NCBI GenBank assembly: GCA_914767715.1
Contig: OU612065.1
Location: 3,412,001 to 3,476,000 of the forward strand
Direction of reading: 5' to 3'
DNA length: 64,000 nt
Origin: Membranipora membranacea
Lineage: Eukaryota; Bryozoa; Gymnolaemata; Cheilostomatida; Membraniporidae
This document shows, one piece after another, positions 27,101-42,100 of this stretch. Position numbers and translations under genes: made by a program. The notes under the pieces were generated by a model. It ran no database searches, was not told where the DNA came from, and saw nothing but the letters and a program-made list of their open reading frames with translations. Position 1 is the first letter of the stretch. The number at the start of each line of letters is the position of its first letter.

Positions 27101-30100
27101 ATTTAGCTAGAGTTTAATTTCGCTATCTGGACCTGGTACTTAATTTCACTAGTACTAAATTTCGCTAGTAGGCTTACTAGTGAAAATTAAAAAAAAATGT
27201 CCAAGCTCTGGATTCGAACCCAGGGCATAAATCTCCATCTGCTTGCAAGGCAGACACTACACCACGCTAGCTTGCATATTATGGTAAGGTGTATTCCTGA
27301 ATAATTGTACATTGTTTATGAAACTATGGTGAGTGAGTTTAATTTAAGATACACTAAATTTCGCAACCTAGGCAACAACGCGAAAATATACCATTGAGTA
27401 AACATCTCAAATATTTTAATAATTTTCAACTGGAGACAGACATATAAAAAGACTGAGGACTTAAATGAATTTTAATGGAGGGACCATATTAGTACAACCC
27501 TTGGAAACAGCCTTGTTAAGTCACAGGCTACATTTCGTTTCCACTCCCTCTCTGTAACTCCCTGATAATATAGTGTCCTGTCCAGGTTTGTTATTAAGTC
27601 TGTGTTACACACTTTGAGGTAGCAGACATGCTATGTGTTGTTCAGTGGTCTCTGACTTTCAACACTTTGACTTCTTTTTTATTCTATAGTGCCAACTACA
27701 ACACCGGAAGTTATCACAACACCAGGCACCCCAGGAACAACTTCAGAGGGTGAGATAATAACAACAACAACACCCGGTGAAGTGTGCGAGAAAGTTCTCG
27801 GTATGGATGATCCACAGCTGGTTCCTGATAGATTTATTGAGGTATTACTTGACTTGGTATTGTATTAGACTTCCCACAATCCTTCGATAAGGTAGAAGTG
27901 ACAGGAAAGCTTAGCTATAGTATCAAAATATAGAGTCAATGGTCTTCAAGATAGATTGTGTTACCTTCAAAAATGATGATTAGCATATTATGGTAATTTA
28001 AACCTAAATATATAATGTTCTTTTTACCAAGTATAGTACTTTCAAACAAAGGATTTATCCTGAAAGAATATATTGACATTGATAGGTGACCTCAGGAGAT
28101 AAGAGCGGTTTACGTCCTGATTCTGATGTTGCCTGGACTCCAGAGGATTTGGTTCCAGATGTCAGCATTGTCCTGTCAGAAAACCCAGAAGAACCAACAT
28201 ACCTTGATTCAGTGGAAGCTCCAACTCTGGAAAATGTGGAAAAAGTACAAATTAGACTGGTCAGGACATTTGGTGGTGACGAAGAGACCTTTATTACTGA
28301 TGATGTAAGTTGACATTTTTATTGGCGGTGCAGAGCGATCTCTTCTGTGCCACCATATGGTGATACAAATGAGTGATAGTTATACAGAAAATCACATTTA
28401 TAACTGTCTTTGCGGCCAGTCGCTGAGAGTCAAAAGGAGAACTTTTTTAACCCTACAAACTTGGGTTTGATTGACTAACTTATTAGCCACATTGTTCGAC
28501 CCATGTCTCAAATGAGGGAAATCACGTTGAGAAAAAGCAGCGGTAGTGTTCTAAATGTACCATTAAAACATTCCAGGTTAGTTTATAGAGTAAAATAGAA
28601 GGAAGTATCAAGTGAATAAGGACCTATCCTCTATAATGTTAGTCCTCTGTGATGGTAGTTTAACTTCAAACAGCTATAATCTAACCCGGTTTTTGCAGAC
28701 ACCAGCGCCTGGAAAAGAATACCAGATTGATGAGCCAGTGTTCAGAGTGGTTGTGTTCTTCTACAAGCCTGAGGAGTCACCTGACCCTGTTGTAGCTCAG
28801 CTTAAATTATTGGGTTGTTTCAAACCTGTACCAGAGACCACAACAGCTGCTGAAGCTACAACTCCGGGCGGAGTGACCACTCCAGCTGGTACAAGCCCTG
28901 CTGAGACAACACAAGGTGTAGAAACTACTCCTGTACCAGGTACTACCACTACTGAAGTACCATGCATAATAGTAGAGGGTATGGATGAGCCTCAGCTTAT
29001 ACCTGATGACTGGATAATCGTCTCATCTGGTTCTCCTGAAGATATCAGACCTGATTCAGAGAATCCCTGGACATCTGATCCTACTGATCCCGCTCCAAAA
29101 ATCACCATTGAACTTATTGACACGCCAGAGCCATATGAATATGTTGAGAGCCTCACACTTGATAAGCTTGATAATGTAGAGAGTTATGTAGTTACTGTGT
29201 TCACTCAGGATGAAGAGCTACCCAGCGATCCTGTGACTCCCGAGGTTAGCCTTAACATAACATAACTTAACTCAATCAGGAAGTTCATCGTGATTGACCC
29301 CCTGATTGAAAACTGTGCCATCATCAGTCGACATGCTCACAATTTGTTTATGATGATACAAATTGTTATTCGAGACACCAAAGACCATATTTTGATGCTA
29401 TGGGTAAATGTTATGGATTTTATAAATCTACTGTAACTGTTATAGGAGCCAGAGTCTTTGTTCCCAGTGGCTGAGAGTCCATATAAGATTGTTGTGACAT
29501 TTGTGAAAGAAGATCCTGAACAACCAGTCACTGCTGATGTGTCTCTATTGGGATGCTTCAAACTCTGTAAGTTCTACAGCTCTATGTGCATCACAACATG
29601 ACACCTTGTTGTGTCTGGTAACAACTAAACTCTGCTGATTACGGCACATTCTGATATGTTATGTGACATCGCACTGAATGAATGTGACTCTCATGTTCAA
29701 CTTGTGTCCATGTGGCTAACAAGTTAATGAAAAGGCTTGTTGATCTTTGTCTTAGAAATTTCTTTTTTCATTCAAACCCCTTTAAAATATCTTCATTGCA
29801 AATTTTGCCTGTTGGGCTCTTTTTTAGTGCCCACTACAACAACTGGATTACCAAGAACAACTTCAGAGGGTGAGATAATCACAACTACTACACCTGGTGA
29901 AGTGTGTGAGACAGTTCTTGGCATGGATGATCCACAGCTTGTTCCTGATAGATTTATTGAGGTATTGCTTTTTATAGCTGCATTCTTCTTTCACACGATT
30001 ACAATTATCTGTGGAATCTTCAGAATCATTGATTTCTATGATTTTTGATTTTCACTGCACCAATGCTCGTTTTTAGATCTCCCCACAACTGGCAAGAGGA

Positions 30101-33100
30101 GATATTATAATCAAGATTGACGGATGACTGTTGTTTGGTTTTTTAGGTAACATCAGGAGATAAGAGTGCCATACGCCCTGATTCTGATGTTCCTTGGACT
30201 CCCGAGGGTTTGGTACCCAGCGTCAGATTAGTACTCTCAGAGGATCCTGATGAGCCAACGTATCTGGACACAGTGAAAATCACCACGCTTGTTTATGTCG
30301 AAAAAGTACAGATTAGAGTTGTCAAGACAATCGATGGTGAAGAGGAGGTCTTCATTACTGATGATGTAAGGATGGTATAAATCATCAATGGCATAACCCT
30401 TTTGATAAATGAGCAATGATTACTTTGAAAGGATTATGTACTTTACAGATACCCACTTAAAAGATTCTGACCATTTGTTGCTCTCATCATTTATATAACG
30501 ATAAAGGGCCTTGATGACAAACCAGCTTCTGAAAAATCTTCTAATTTTTATGGAACATATTATAGGCGTGATGTTGCCGAGTGAAAATTTAGATATTTCA
30601 TGGGTGTGTATTACTCTGATAGTATGAGCATATTGATGAATCTGAATGTATTCTTATTTTATCAAACTTCACAGGCACCAGAACCCGAAAAAGAATATCC
30701 TATAGATGAACCACTTTTCAGGGTAGTTATCTTCTTCTACAAGCCTGAGGACTCCCCAAATCCAGTGGAAGCTCAACTCAACTTATTGGGTTGCTTCGAA
30801 CCAGTTCCAGAAACAACAACATCAGCTGAGGCAACAACTCCAGGTGAACCTTCCACTTCTCCTGGAGCAGTTACTGAGGTAACTATTACTCCAGGAGGTA
30901 CAACTCCAGCTGAGACAACACCAGGTGTAGAAGAAACTACTCCTGTACCAGGCACTACAACCACAGAGAAACCATGCCCTATAGTAGAGGGTATGGATGA
31001 GCCTCAGCTTATACCTGATGACTGGATAACTGTCTCATCTGGTTCTCCTGAAGATATCAGACCTGATTCAGAGAACCCCTGGACATCTGATCCGGAGGAT
31101 CTCACTCCCACTATAACTATTGATTTGATAGAAACGCCTGAGCCGAATGAGTATGTTGAAAGTTTGACCCTTACCGAATTGGATAACGTCGAAAGTTATG
31201 AAGTAACTGTGTACACACAAACAGATGAAGTGCCGAGTGGTCCTACACCAGTACCAGATGAGGTTAGTATGAGCGTCACATCAATAATATTGGGGAACAC
31301 AATTATTTCTGTTTGGCAGACTAGATTCCGCCTGCTGATTCTGAGGTTGATAATAATTTTGCTTTCCAAAGTAAATTTGATACCAATATTCATAACCGTT
31401 CTCTATGTTTATCAACTATTTTGCTGATCAGCTTAATTTTTTCCCCGTTTATACATATGCCATGTGGCCTGAGATCAATCAAGTGAGATTATTATCTCTC
31501 AGGTTATCATCATTTGCTCCACCATACATTTACGTTTTGTTAAATTTTCACAGGATACGGAGTCAATCGCCCCTGTGGATGAAAATCCTTGGAAGATTGT
31601 CATAACTTTTGTGAAGAAAGATCCAGAGGCACCGGTCACTGCTGATGTGTCTCTACTTGGATGCTTTAAGCTGTGTAGGTTCTGCATTTGTGATTATAAA
31701 ATCACTCAGCCCCTGTACAAGTCATATTATTATCTAACATAGTATATACGGCACACAGTATATATGAGTATACATGGCAGAAAAAGTGTTTCATAATACT
31801 TTAACTGGCAATTAACCCGCATGAAAAGACATAACTATGTAGAATGATTCGTCATAATAATTTTTGTGTAAAGGACGACGAAACTGACTATTATTTGTTG
31901 TAGCCTATTCATATGGTCCCTAAATTGTGGCTGATTTAGATAATATTTTTGATAATTTTGGACATTGTATATTGTATATCTCCTTCATGCAATTATCTAG
32001 TACAATTATAAAACAGTCGGGGTAATATTATTTTATATAATACAGTACCCACTACAACAACGACAACAGCAAGAACTACAAGAACAACATCTGAAGGAGA
32101 GATTCTGACAACAACTTTACAGCCAGAAACCACCACAGTGTGCCAACAAGTCCTTGGTATGGACGATCCACAGCTGGTTCCTGATCGATTCATTGAGGTA
32201 GATCCTGCACCAATCACTGTACATTCTCAATCATTTACCACTTAGTTACAAATGGAGGGAGCTCTTGATTCGCTATTTCGGACAGTTTCTACCTCCTGAA
32301 ACTATTCAACTATGGTAACTATTTACTTTGTTAATGTAGGTTACTTCTGGTGACATAACTGCTCTACGCCCCGAGTCTGTGTCACCATGGACTCCTGAGG
32401 ATTTAGCTCCTGCAGTCACCATAACCCTCTCCGAAGATCCAGATGAACCTACTTTCCTGAAAACTATAAGTGTTCCCACTCTGAAAAATGTTGAGGAAGT
32501 TCAGATCAGGCTTGTTAAGACATTTGATGGTGCCGAGGAGCCTTTCTTGACTGACACTGTGAGTTGGCTATATTTTATAGTTATGGTCATCTTTTTCTTT
32601 CTTGTGTACAATGGTGTATGTCACTTAGATGTATAAATTCGTTTTTTCAAACATGACTGTGTTACAAATGGGCTGTAAGATTATACCTTGCTTCATATAA
32701 TCACTGATTTGATTTCAGGATCCCCTACCAGAGGAAGAATATCTTATTGATCAACCGGTGTACAAAGTGGTTATAACTTTCTACAAACCTGTAGACTCAC
32801 CTGATCCAGTTGAGGCTAAGGTCAATATGTTGGGTTGCTTTGAACCTGTGCTAGAAACAACAACAGCTGCTGAAGCTACAACTCCAGGTGGAGTGACCAC
32901 TCTGGCTGGTACAACCCCTGCTGAGACAACTCCAACTGTAGAAGAAACTACACCTGTACCAGGTACTACCACTACAGAGAAACCATGCCCTATAGTAGAG
33001 GGTATGGATGAGCCTCAGCTTATACTCGATGATTGGATAACCGTCTCATCTGGTTCTCCTGAAGATATCAGACCTGATTCAGAGAATCCCTGGACATCCG

Positions 33101-36100
33101 ATCCTACCGATCCAGCTCCTGAAATCACTATAGACCTCCTCGAGACACCGGAGCCATTTGAATACGTGGAGAGCATAACTCTGACTAAGTTGGACAATGT
33201 TGATACTTATATAGTAAGAGTTTTTTCTGAAGACAAGACAGAGACTAGTGCACCTGTTCCAGCTGAGGTAGGCTCAATAAATTCAGTGGTAAAAGATTTA
33301 TATCATTTGTAGGCAGTGAACTACAAGTTGAATGCTAATTTGGCAAGAGAACATGCCGTTTATTATTATGGTCATGATTTTGTATTCAGTATATTTGAAG
33401 AAACCACAAATATGATTAATATTTTTACTACTTGTAAATTTCTGGCCCTGTCTATAGTGTTTTCTGATGGCTTTTGCATTTAGCTTTACAAATGGCCAGA
33501 AGTGTGAATGTTAACTCTATCATTATTTATTTGGCGTCATCCATCTAATGCCAAATTGAGCAAAACATGGAAAAAACATGAATTTTAGTGCTCGTTTAGT
33601 TGTTTTATTTTACAATCTTGTCATCTTCAAGACAATGTCACAAAGGCAATCTTCCAGGGTAGAATTCACTTGTTATTATCATACTTCTTCTCATCTCACA
33701 GGAACCAGAGTCCACTTACCCTGTTGATGAAAACCCTTGGAAAATCGTTGTGACATTTGTAAAAGAGGACCCTGAGCAGCCAGTCACTGTTGATGTCTCT
33801 TTGCTTGGGTGTTTCAAACTTTGTGAGTATTTTCTTTCATTTGATTCTATTTAATGAGTGGCTCACATCCGAATGTGCCTAACTTTGGGTGGTACTCTCC
33901 ATAATCTGAATGTAAAACTATGATTACCAAATCTGGGACAGCTCTTTTAAAAAGATGTGTTTTGTTTGATCAAGTACCGACCACGACAACTGTGGCACCT
34001 ACCTCACCAAGAACAACAAGAACAACTTCTGAGGGTGAAATTGTTACCACAACCACCCCTGGACAGCCAACAACTACTACACCTGGTGAAGTATGTGAGA
34101 AAGTTCTCGGTATGGATGATCCTCAGCTGGTTCCTGATAGATTTATTGAGGTGAGAATATTCGAATATTTTGAATAGGAACCCTTTGATATTACCATACC
34201 GGTCTAGTATAGTATACGGAACGATAACACAATTGAAATGGTTATAGATAAAAGTAGAATCCTTTTACCTATTGCTTTGTTCTCACATATGGCCATTGGT
34301 TGTTTCATTCACTCTGCTCAAATTTATCAATAATTATTCAGGTCAGTTCAGGTGATAAGAATGGTGTGCGACCAGATTCTGATGAGCCATGGAATCCTAG
34401 TGGTGTGGTACCATCAGTAAGCGTGATTCTCTCTGTGGATCCAGATGAACCGACTTATCTAGAAACAGTGCAAATCACTGCACTGGATAATGTGGAGGAG
34501 GTTCAGATTAGGCTGGTCAAGACATTTAATGGTCCTGAGGAAACATTCCTAACTGATACTGTGAGTGTTATTTAGTGATCAAATAATTGATTGGGTAGTG
34601 CTACATACTAATGTAATGTTAGATGGGGTTTTAAGAAAGTCTTAATCTATGCAACCAAGAAATATTCGATTCTATATAAAAAGATCATTGAACGTTATGG
34701 CAGTGAACAAGTTTTGGTTTTATATCATGTTTCTTCTGTGAACATATCTGTTAAAAAGGCTCTAATTCTTACAAATTCATATATTATCTAGGCTCCTGCA
34801 CCTGAAAAGGAATACCGCATAGATGAACCAGCGTTCAAAGTGGTAGTGTTCTTTGTCAAGCCTGAGGACTCTGAAAACCCAGTAGGAGCACAACTCAATC
34901 TTTTGGGTTGCTTCAAACCTGTACAAGAAACAACAACAGCAGCTGAGGCAACAACTCCAGGTTCCACTTCTCCTGGAGCAGTAACTGGTACTACTGGTGA
35001 GGTAACTGCTACTTCGGGAGGTACAACCCCCGCTGAGACAACACCAGCTGTAGAAGAAACTACTCCTGTACCAGGCACTACAACCACTGAGAAACCATGT
35101 CCCATAGTAGAAGGCATGGATGAGCCTCAGCTTATTCCTGATGACTGGATAACAGCTACATCTGGTTTACCTGAAGATATCAGACCTGATTCAGAGAATC
35201 CCTGGACATCTTCTCCTGAGGATCCCCTCCCAACGGTTACTATTGATCTAATTAAGACCCCGGAACCATTAGAGTATGTGGAGAGCTTGACTGTTACTAA
35301 TACGGATAATGTGGACAGCATTACAGTCAAAGTATTTACAGATACAGATGAAAAGGAAGGCGATCCTGTGCCTGTACAGGTAGGCTAAACAAAGATATGC
35401 AATTTTAGAAGCCTAGAAACCTAGAAGCACGATAGTCATCGGATGATTTCTATATTTTTGATATATAGTGTTATCATATTTTGTTTAGGGTGCATGAAAT
35501 CTTCTGGATATGACTTTGCTTATAACAGATTGAAATAGCATTAAATTTTGATTTATGCTCAAACATATCTTATCACCTAAAAATCACATTGATCCTTTTT
35601 TCTAGGAGCCTGAGACAATTGTGCCTATAGATGAAAAGATATGGAAGATTGTCGTGACATTTGTTAAAGATGACCCTGATGAGCCTGTTTCTGCTGATGT
35701 GTCCCTACTGGGATGTTTTGAACTATGTAAGTATTTGAAAAATTCGGTCAGAATACTACTCATCAGATACTATTGTCTTCAATTGCTTTGAAAAAGAAAA
35801 TTTGTTTGTGACTATGAAATCTCTACTCTAACTACTGAGCTACTGTTTTCAAGCAAAATATGATTTGATCCCATAGGCGGCTCGTGCATGCGATCTTCAA
35901 ACATAAATATGCTGCAAGCAATATCTTCACTGTAAAAGATGACATGGTGTACAACCAGCATTTTAAGGTCCCCTATTTCTCTTATTTCAGGCGAAAGCCT
36001 GCCTACCTTATTCAAGATCTGAATAGCTATTATTTTCAATGTATGTCGAAGAATGTTTGCTGCTTTGCGTTGTTGGAAATGCTTTACATTACATATTGTG

Positions 36101-39100
36101 ACTTAAAATCTTTATTTGTAGTACCAACCACAACAACTGAAGCACCTACAACACCCCGAACCACACAAACAACATCTGAGGGTGAAATAGTTACTTCAAC
36201 CACCCCTAGTCAGCCAACAACTACAACACCTGGTGAAGTGTGTGAGACAGTTCTCGGTATGGATGATCCACAGCTGGTACCTGATAGATTTATTGAGGTA
36301 TGTTTATCTTGAGATTGAAAGTCTTTAAAGGCCTGCAATCATCAGATAAAATCACATCAATATGTGTTGATTGACAATAATAATATTATTGTATTGTTAT
36401 AGGTTAGCTCTGGGGATGAGAGCGGTATCCGACCTGAATCAGGCACTCCCTGGACACCTGATGAAGTGTTACCTAAGATTAGTGTAACACTGTCAGAAGA
36501 TCCAGATGCACCAACTTACCTAGAAGCTGTCAAAGTTACCACTCTAGAAAACGTAGAGGAAGTTCAGATTAGACTGGTCAAAACACTTGATGGCCCCGAA
36601 GAACCATTCCTGACTGATATAGTGAGTAAGCCAAAAGATTGCAATTTAATGCTACTCTGTGCTTCCTGTCCACAAGTCCTGTTTCTGTCATAGATAAGCC
36701 CTGGTACACCTGTGATGTTGTATATTGCTGCTGAAATACAGCAATGCATATAATTGAGCGCTTTAGGGCTTATCCCAGAATTTCAATCTCTAAGTATTAG
36801 GATTCCTTGTTTGTTTTCATTACCAGCTCAAACAAGGTGATCATTTTTTGTTTTTAATTGCTTCATTGCAACAAAACTTTTACCAATAATAGTTTATTGA
36901 GCGACAAAGCCACCACAAGATGCTGCAGGGCAAGTCCACAACAAATACATAGATCAAAAGTTACTCCAGGATGATTTTTTAAGATATGAGTGTAATCGAT
37001 TAAATGCTACCAAAACGTTCATTTTCAGACACCCGAACCTAACAAAGACTATCAAATAGATGAGCCTGCATTCAAAGTGGTAGTTTTCTTTGTACGACAA
37101 GAGGGCTCACCTGACCCAGTTGAAGCACAGTTTAATTTGTTGGGTTGTTTCAAACCTGTACAAGTAACCACAACAGGAGCTGAGGGAACAACTCCAGCTG
37201 AGGGAACAACTCTAGGTGAGGGAACAACGCTAGGTGAGGGAACAACTCCAGCTGAGGGAACAACTCTAGGTGAGGGAACAACTCCAGCTGAGGGTACAAC
37301 TCTAGGTGAGGGTACAACTCTAGGTGAGGGAACAACTCCAGCTGGAGGAACAACAGCTGAGACGACACCAGGTGTAGAAGCTACAACTACCGTACCTGGT
37401 ACAACAACTACCGAGAAACCATGTCTCATAGTAGAGGGTATGGATGAGCCTCAGCTTATACCTGATGACTGGATAAATGTCTCATCTGGTTCTCCTGAAA
37501 ATATCAGACCTGATTCAGAGAACCCTTGGACATCCGATCCTACTGATCCAGCTCCAGAAATCATCATTGACCTGCTCAACACTCCAGAGCCATTCGAATA
37601 TGTGGAGAGCATAACTCTGACTAAGTTAGAGAATGTTGATACTTATGAGGTTACAGTCTACTCTGAGGAAAAAACAGAGACTAGTGCACCTGTGCCAGCT
37701 GAGGTAAGCCAATATTTTATGACCAAATTTTGCAAAGAAGAAAACTTCCCGGAAGAACCAAAACAGCTGATTAATTGTCAGAAAGTTGCCACAGAATGTT
37801 GCCTCAGAAAATTGTCTCAGTAGGATTGGTCGCACAGCATTCTATGATAAACTGCTTTTTAAAAATTTATTTTATTCGTTCTTCTTTTTTCACACGGCCT
37901 AATTTGTCGTGATACATTGGTCGGTGAACATAATAAAATATATATATATTATTAAAAGTGCTACAAAATGTTGCATATATTATAAAAATAAAAGATTTTT
38001 TTAATTCATTAAGCACAAAATTATCTGCTAGCTAGATATTGTACACAGCATCTGCTAGGTTTCATTTACTGACGCTTTAGCCATGATCGGCATGATGTTA
38101 ATCTGATAATACTTTTAACAGATTAACATAAGGTTACTTACTGCCAATCGGATGAAACTGATTTACTTTTTTTACATCTCACAAATTTACTTATATCAGG
38201 AGCCGGAGTCTTTGTTCCCAGTTGATGAGAACCCATACAAGATAATCGTGAGGTTTGTGAAGGAAGATCCTGATCAACCAGTAACTGCTGATTTGTCTGT
38301 ACTTGGCTGCTTTGAGCTTTGTAAGTGAAATGTCTTTAACTAGTTGGATTGTCTCTTCCCTTCAGATATTCGTGAGAATTTGAAAAAAAATTTTCTATAT
38401 TAATTATTTGAATTAGAATGTGATGCATCATCTTAAATTTAAATGTTCTTTATCTGTTGATAACAGTGCCAACCACAACAACTGAGGCACCCACATCTCG
38501 GAGAACAACAAGAACAACTTCTGAGGGAGAAATTGTTACTACAACCACCCCTGGACAGCCAACAACTACAACACCTGGTGAAGTGTGTGAGAAAGTTCTT
38601 GGAATGGATGATCCTCAGCTGGTTCCTAGCAGATTCATTGAGGTGAGAATCTTAAGTGCTTTGAGTTGAAAATGTTTTCATCACATTCTCAATTCATATT
38701 ATCTTATTCAGATGGTTTGGTTTTTCCCAGTTTGTTTATCTTTGTGTATAATCTGATGCAAGATATCGGGTGATATCAAATGAGTCAGATCACTGTATCT
38801 GAAGCATGCATGTATGACTAATAGGTTACATCACAATACAACCAATGCGCAAATGCAATCTGCTTTCTCAATATTGTAGGTGACTTCTGGTGATCCGGCT
38901 GACATCAGACCGGAGTCTGCTGAACCTTGGACACCAGACGAGATGGCTCCAACTGTCAGTGTGGTTCTCTCAGAGAATCCTGATGAACCAACATATCTGG
39001 AGGCAGTGAGACTTACTACTTTGGAGAATGTGGATGAAGTTCAGATTCGAATTGTCAGGACATTCAATGGCCCTGAAGAGGTTGTTGAAACAGACACTGT

Positions 39101-42100
39101 GAGTTTTTTATTGATTGAAGCACCAATACAAATAAAATCTCAAAGGGATGATTACCTGTGGAAAAATTCGAAGTGCTTTGCGCCTGTTGTTGCATCTGCA
39201 AGCTAAAATATCTGTACAACATCATACATTGTATTGAAGCTCTGTCTTCAGCACCATCAAGAATTGGTTGTTCTTTCATCATCACATTCAGTCACCACAT
39301 TTAACATAAACTCTCATTACTCTATATTTCAGGATCCAGCTCCTGAGAAAGAGTATACTGTCGATGAGCCAGCTTACAAAGTGATTGTTTTCTTCATAAG
39401 ATCTGAAGATTCACCTACACCTGTGGAAGTGCAACTCGATTTGTTGGGTTGTTTCAAACCTGTACCTGGAACCACAACAGGAGCTGAGGCTACAACAGGA
39501 GCTGAGGCTACAACACCAGCTGAGGGAACATCTCCAGCTGAGGGAACAACTCCAGCTGGAGAAACTACTATAGTGTCAGGCACTACGCCGTGTCCTATAG
39601 TAGATGGTATGGATGAGCCTCAGATTATACCTGATGATTGGATCACAGTCTCATCCGGTTCTCCTGAAGATATCAGACCTGATTCAGAGAACCCCTGGAC
39701 ATCAGATCCTGAGGATCCAACTCCAGTTATAACTATTGACTTGGATGAGACACCTGAGCCAAATGAATATGTTGAGAGCATCACACTTGATAAGCTAGAT
39801 AATGTAGAGAGTTATGTAGTTACTGTATACACTCCAGAAGAGGTGCTGACAAATGATCCTGTAACCCCAGAGGTTTGTACATACTCACTAGACAATCCTT
39901 TCAAACGATTCAATTCCTCTGTTAGCTATCTGATTTTCAATGATGCTCTTTATTCCACAATGTGTATACTTACTGCTTGAATGTCTTAGAAAAGACTACG
40001 TGGAGCAATGTAATGAGCCTAGACACACCGAGATGTCATTATAATACTGTCTTGTATTGGAATGTTTTCTAATTGTTTCGTAGGATCCACAATCTATATT
40101 CCCTGTAGACGAGAAGACATTCAAAATAGTTGTGACTTTTACTAAAGAAGATCCAGATAAACCTGTAACTGCTGATGTGTCTCTACTTGGATGTTTTCAT
40201 ACCTGTAAGTTCTGTGTTTAAGACTTGTCCCTTATGGATGGATCTAACACGATGCTGAATTTGAATGGCTTGTGATTGAATCATTCAAGGACAAAGCTTG
40301 TGGATGCCATCATAATATATGTGGGGCAAGCTAAGAAGTTTTTGCTCAAATTTCTAAGATCTACCCTTCCAAGGCCATTCACTTCATATCAGTTTTCTGC
40401 GATAGTAATTAAGCTAAGCAATATGTTATGTCTGTTCATTTTCACTATTCAGTGCCAACAACACCAGCCAGTACAACACCAGGCACCCCAAGAACAACTT
40501 CAGAGGGTGAGATACTGACGACTACTACACCCGGTGAAGTGTGTGAGAAAGTTCTCGGAATGGTTGATCCACAGCTGGTTCCTGATAGATTTATTGAGGT
40601 GAATAATGCATAATTTCTTTTCTCCCGCAGTTCATTCTGAAATGGTCTGCGCGCATGGATAACCAAATGCTTACGAATGGCCAGATACATTTTACGTCAT
40701 ATACACAAATTTTGTGTAAAATCTAACCATGAAATTCATATCCATCTTTCTCGTAGGTCACCTCAGGGGATAAGAGTGGCATACGTCCTGATTCTGATGT
40801 TCCCTGGACTCCAGAGGGATTGGCACCAGCTGTCAGCATTGTTCTATCAGAAGATCCAGAAGAACCAACTTATCTAGAATCAGTAAAAGTTACTTCTCTT
40901 GAGAATGTGGAACAAGTACAGATAAGAGTTGTCAGGACCTTCAACGGACCAGAAGAGCTTGTTGAGGCTGACCAAGTACGGTTATGAATTGTCTCAATAT
41001 TTACAGTGTTAGCTTTAGTGAGCTGACACAATAATTATTTCTATATCAAGATTTATTCTGGTGGTAAAAAGTGCAGGAACAGTTAATGAGCGGTTGAATG
41101 CAAGGAAATAAAAGGGACTATATTTAAATGTATAATGACTGATTTATAATAAATGTGTGTGAACTTACAAGGCCCGCAAAGGTATAAAATACACATGACA
41201 TTAGGTGTTATATTCCGGTACATGTAGATAACTGATATTATCATGTCTAATTTCAAAGCAATATTAACTCAAGTTGGAGCAAAGCAATCAATAATTGATT
41301 GATCAATTTATTGAGTAAAAGGACTTTTAGTTGATACATGTCATTGGATCATTACAGGATCCAGCACCTGAAAAAGAATACCCAGTTGATGAGCCGGTGT
41401 TCAAACTGGTCGTCACATTCTTCAAACCAGAAGACTCCCTCAATCCTGTGGAGGCACAGCTCAATCTGTTGGGTTGTTTTGAACCTGTACTAGAAACAAC
41501 AACAGCAGCTGAGGCAACAACTCCAGGTGGAGCTTCCACCTCTCCTGGAGCAGTAACTGGTACTACTGGTGAAGTAACTGTTACTCCAGGAGGTACAACC
41601 CCTGCTGAGACAACACCAGGTGTAGAAGCCACTACTCCTGTACCAGGCACTACCACTACAGAGAAACCTTGTACTATTGTTGATGGCATGGATGAGCCTC
41701 AGCTTATACCTGAGGACTGGATCTCCGCTACATCAGGTCTACCTGAAGATTTAAGACCTGATTCTGATAATCCCTGGACAGCTGATCCTAGTGACCCAGC
41801 TCCAGAAATCACCATTAACCTCTCTAATGTTCCCGAGCCATTTGTGTATATAGAGGAGATAGTCCTCACAGATATAACCAATGTAGATAGCATTACTGTA
41901 GCTGTTGTCACTGAGAATCCTGATGTTGAAAGGATTGATTCTCCTGTTGAGGTAAGCCTCAGTTATGAATCTGCATCTTTTTTGTTATCACTGGCATATT
42001 ATTGATCCCTCTGATTTATTGTTCAAGTCGGATCTTATTGTATTGCAGTTACTTGAGAGAGAATCTTCATTTTCTGTTGTATGTGTCCGAATAATTGATG

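Larger units (their letters stand above)
25908..27689 (+). other. 1.8-kb inter-cassette intron filled by two DNA elements
   Basis: The phase-1 intron between unit 11 E4 and unit 12 E1 is about ten times the usual inter-cassette intron of the even units. A 320-bp fold-back element (26053-26372) and a 1,155-bp TIR element (26410-27564) account for nearly all the excess. No exon-like homologous sequence occurs inside. Confidence 0.85.
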
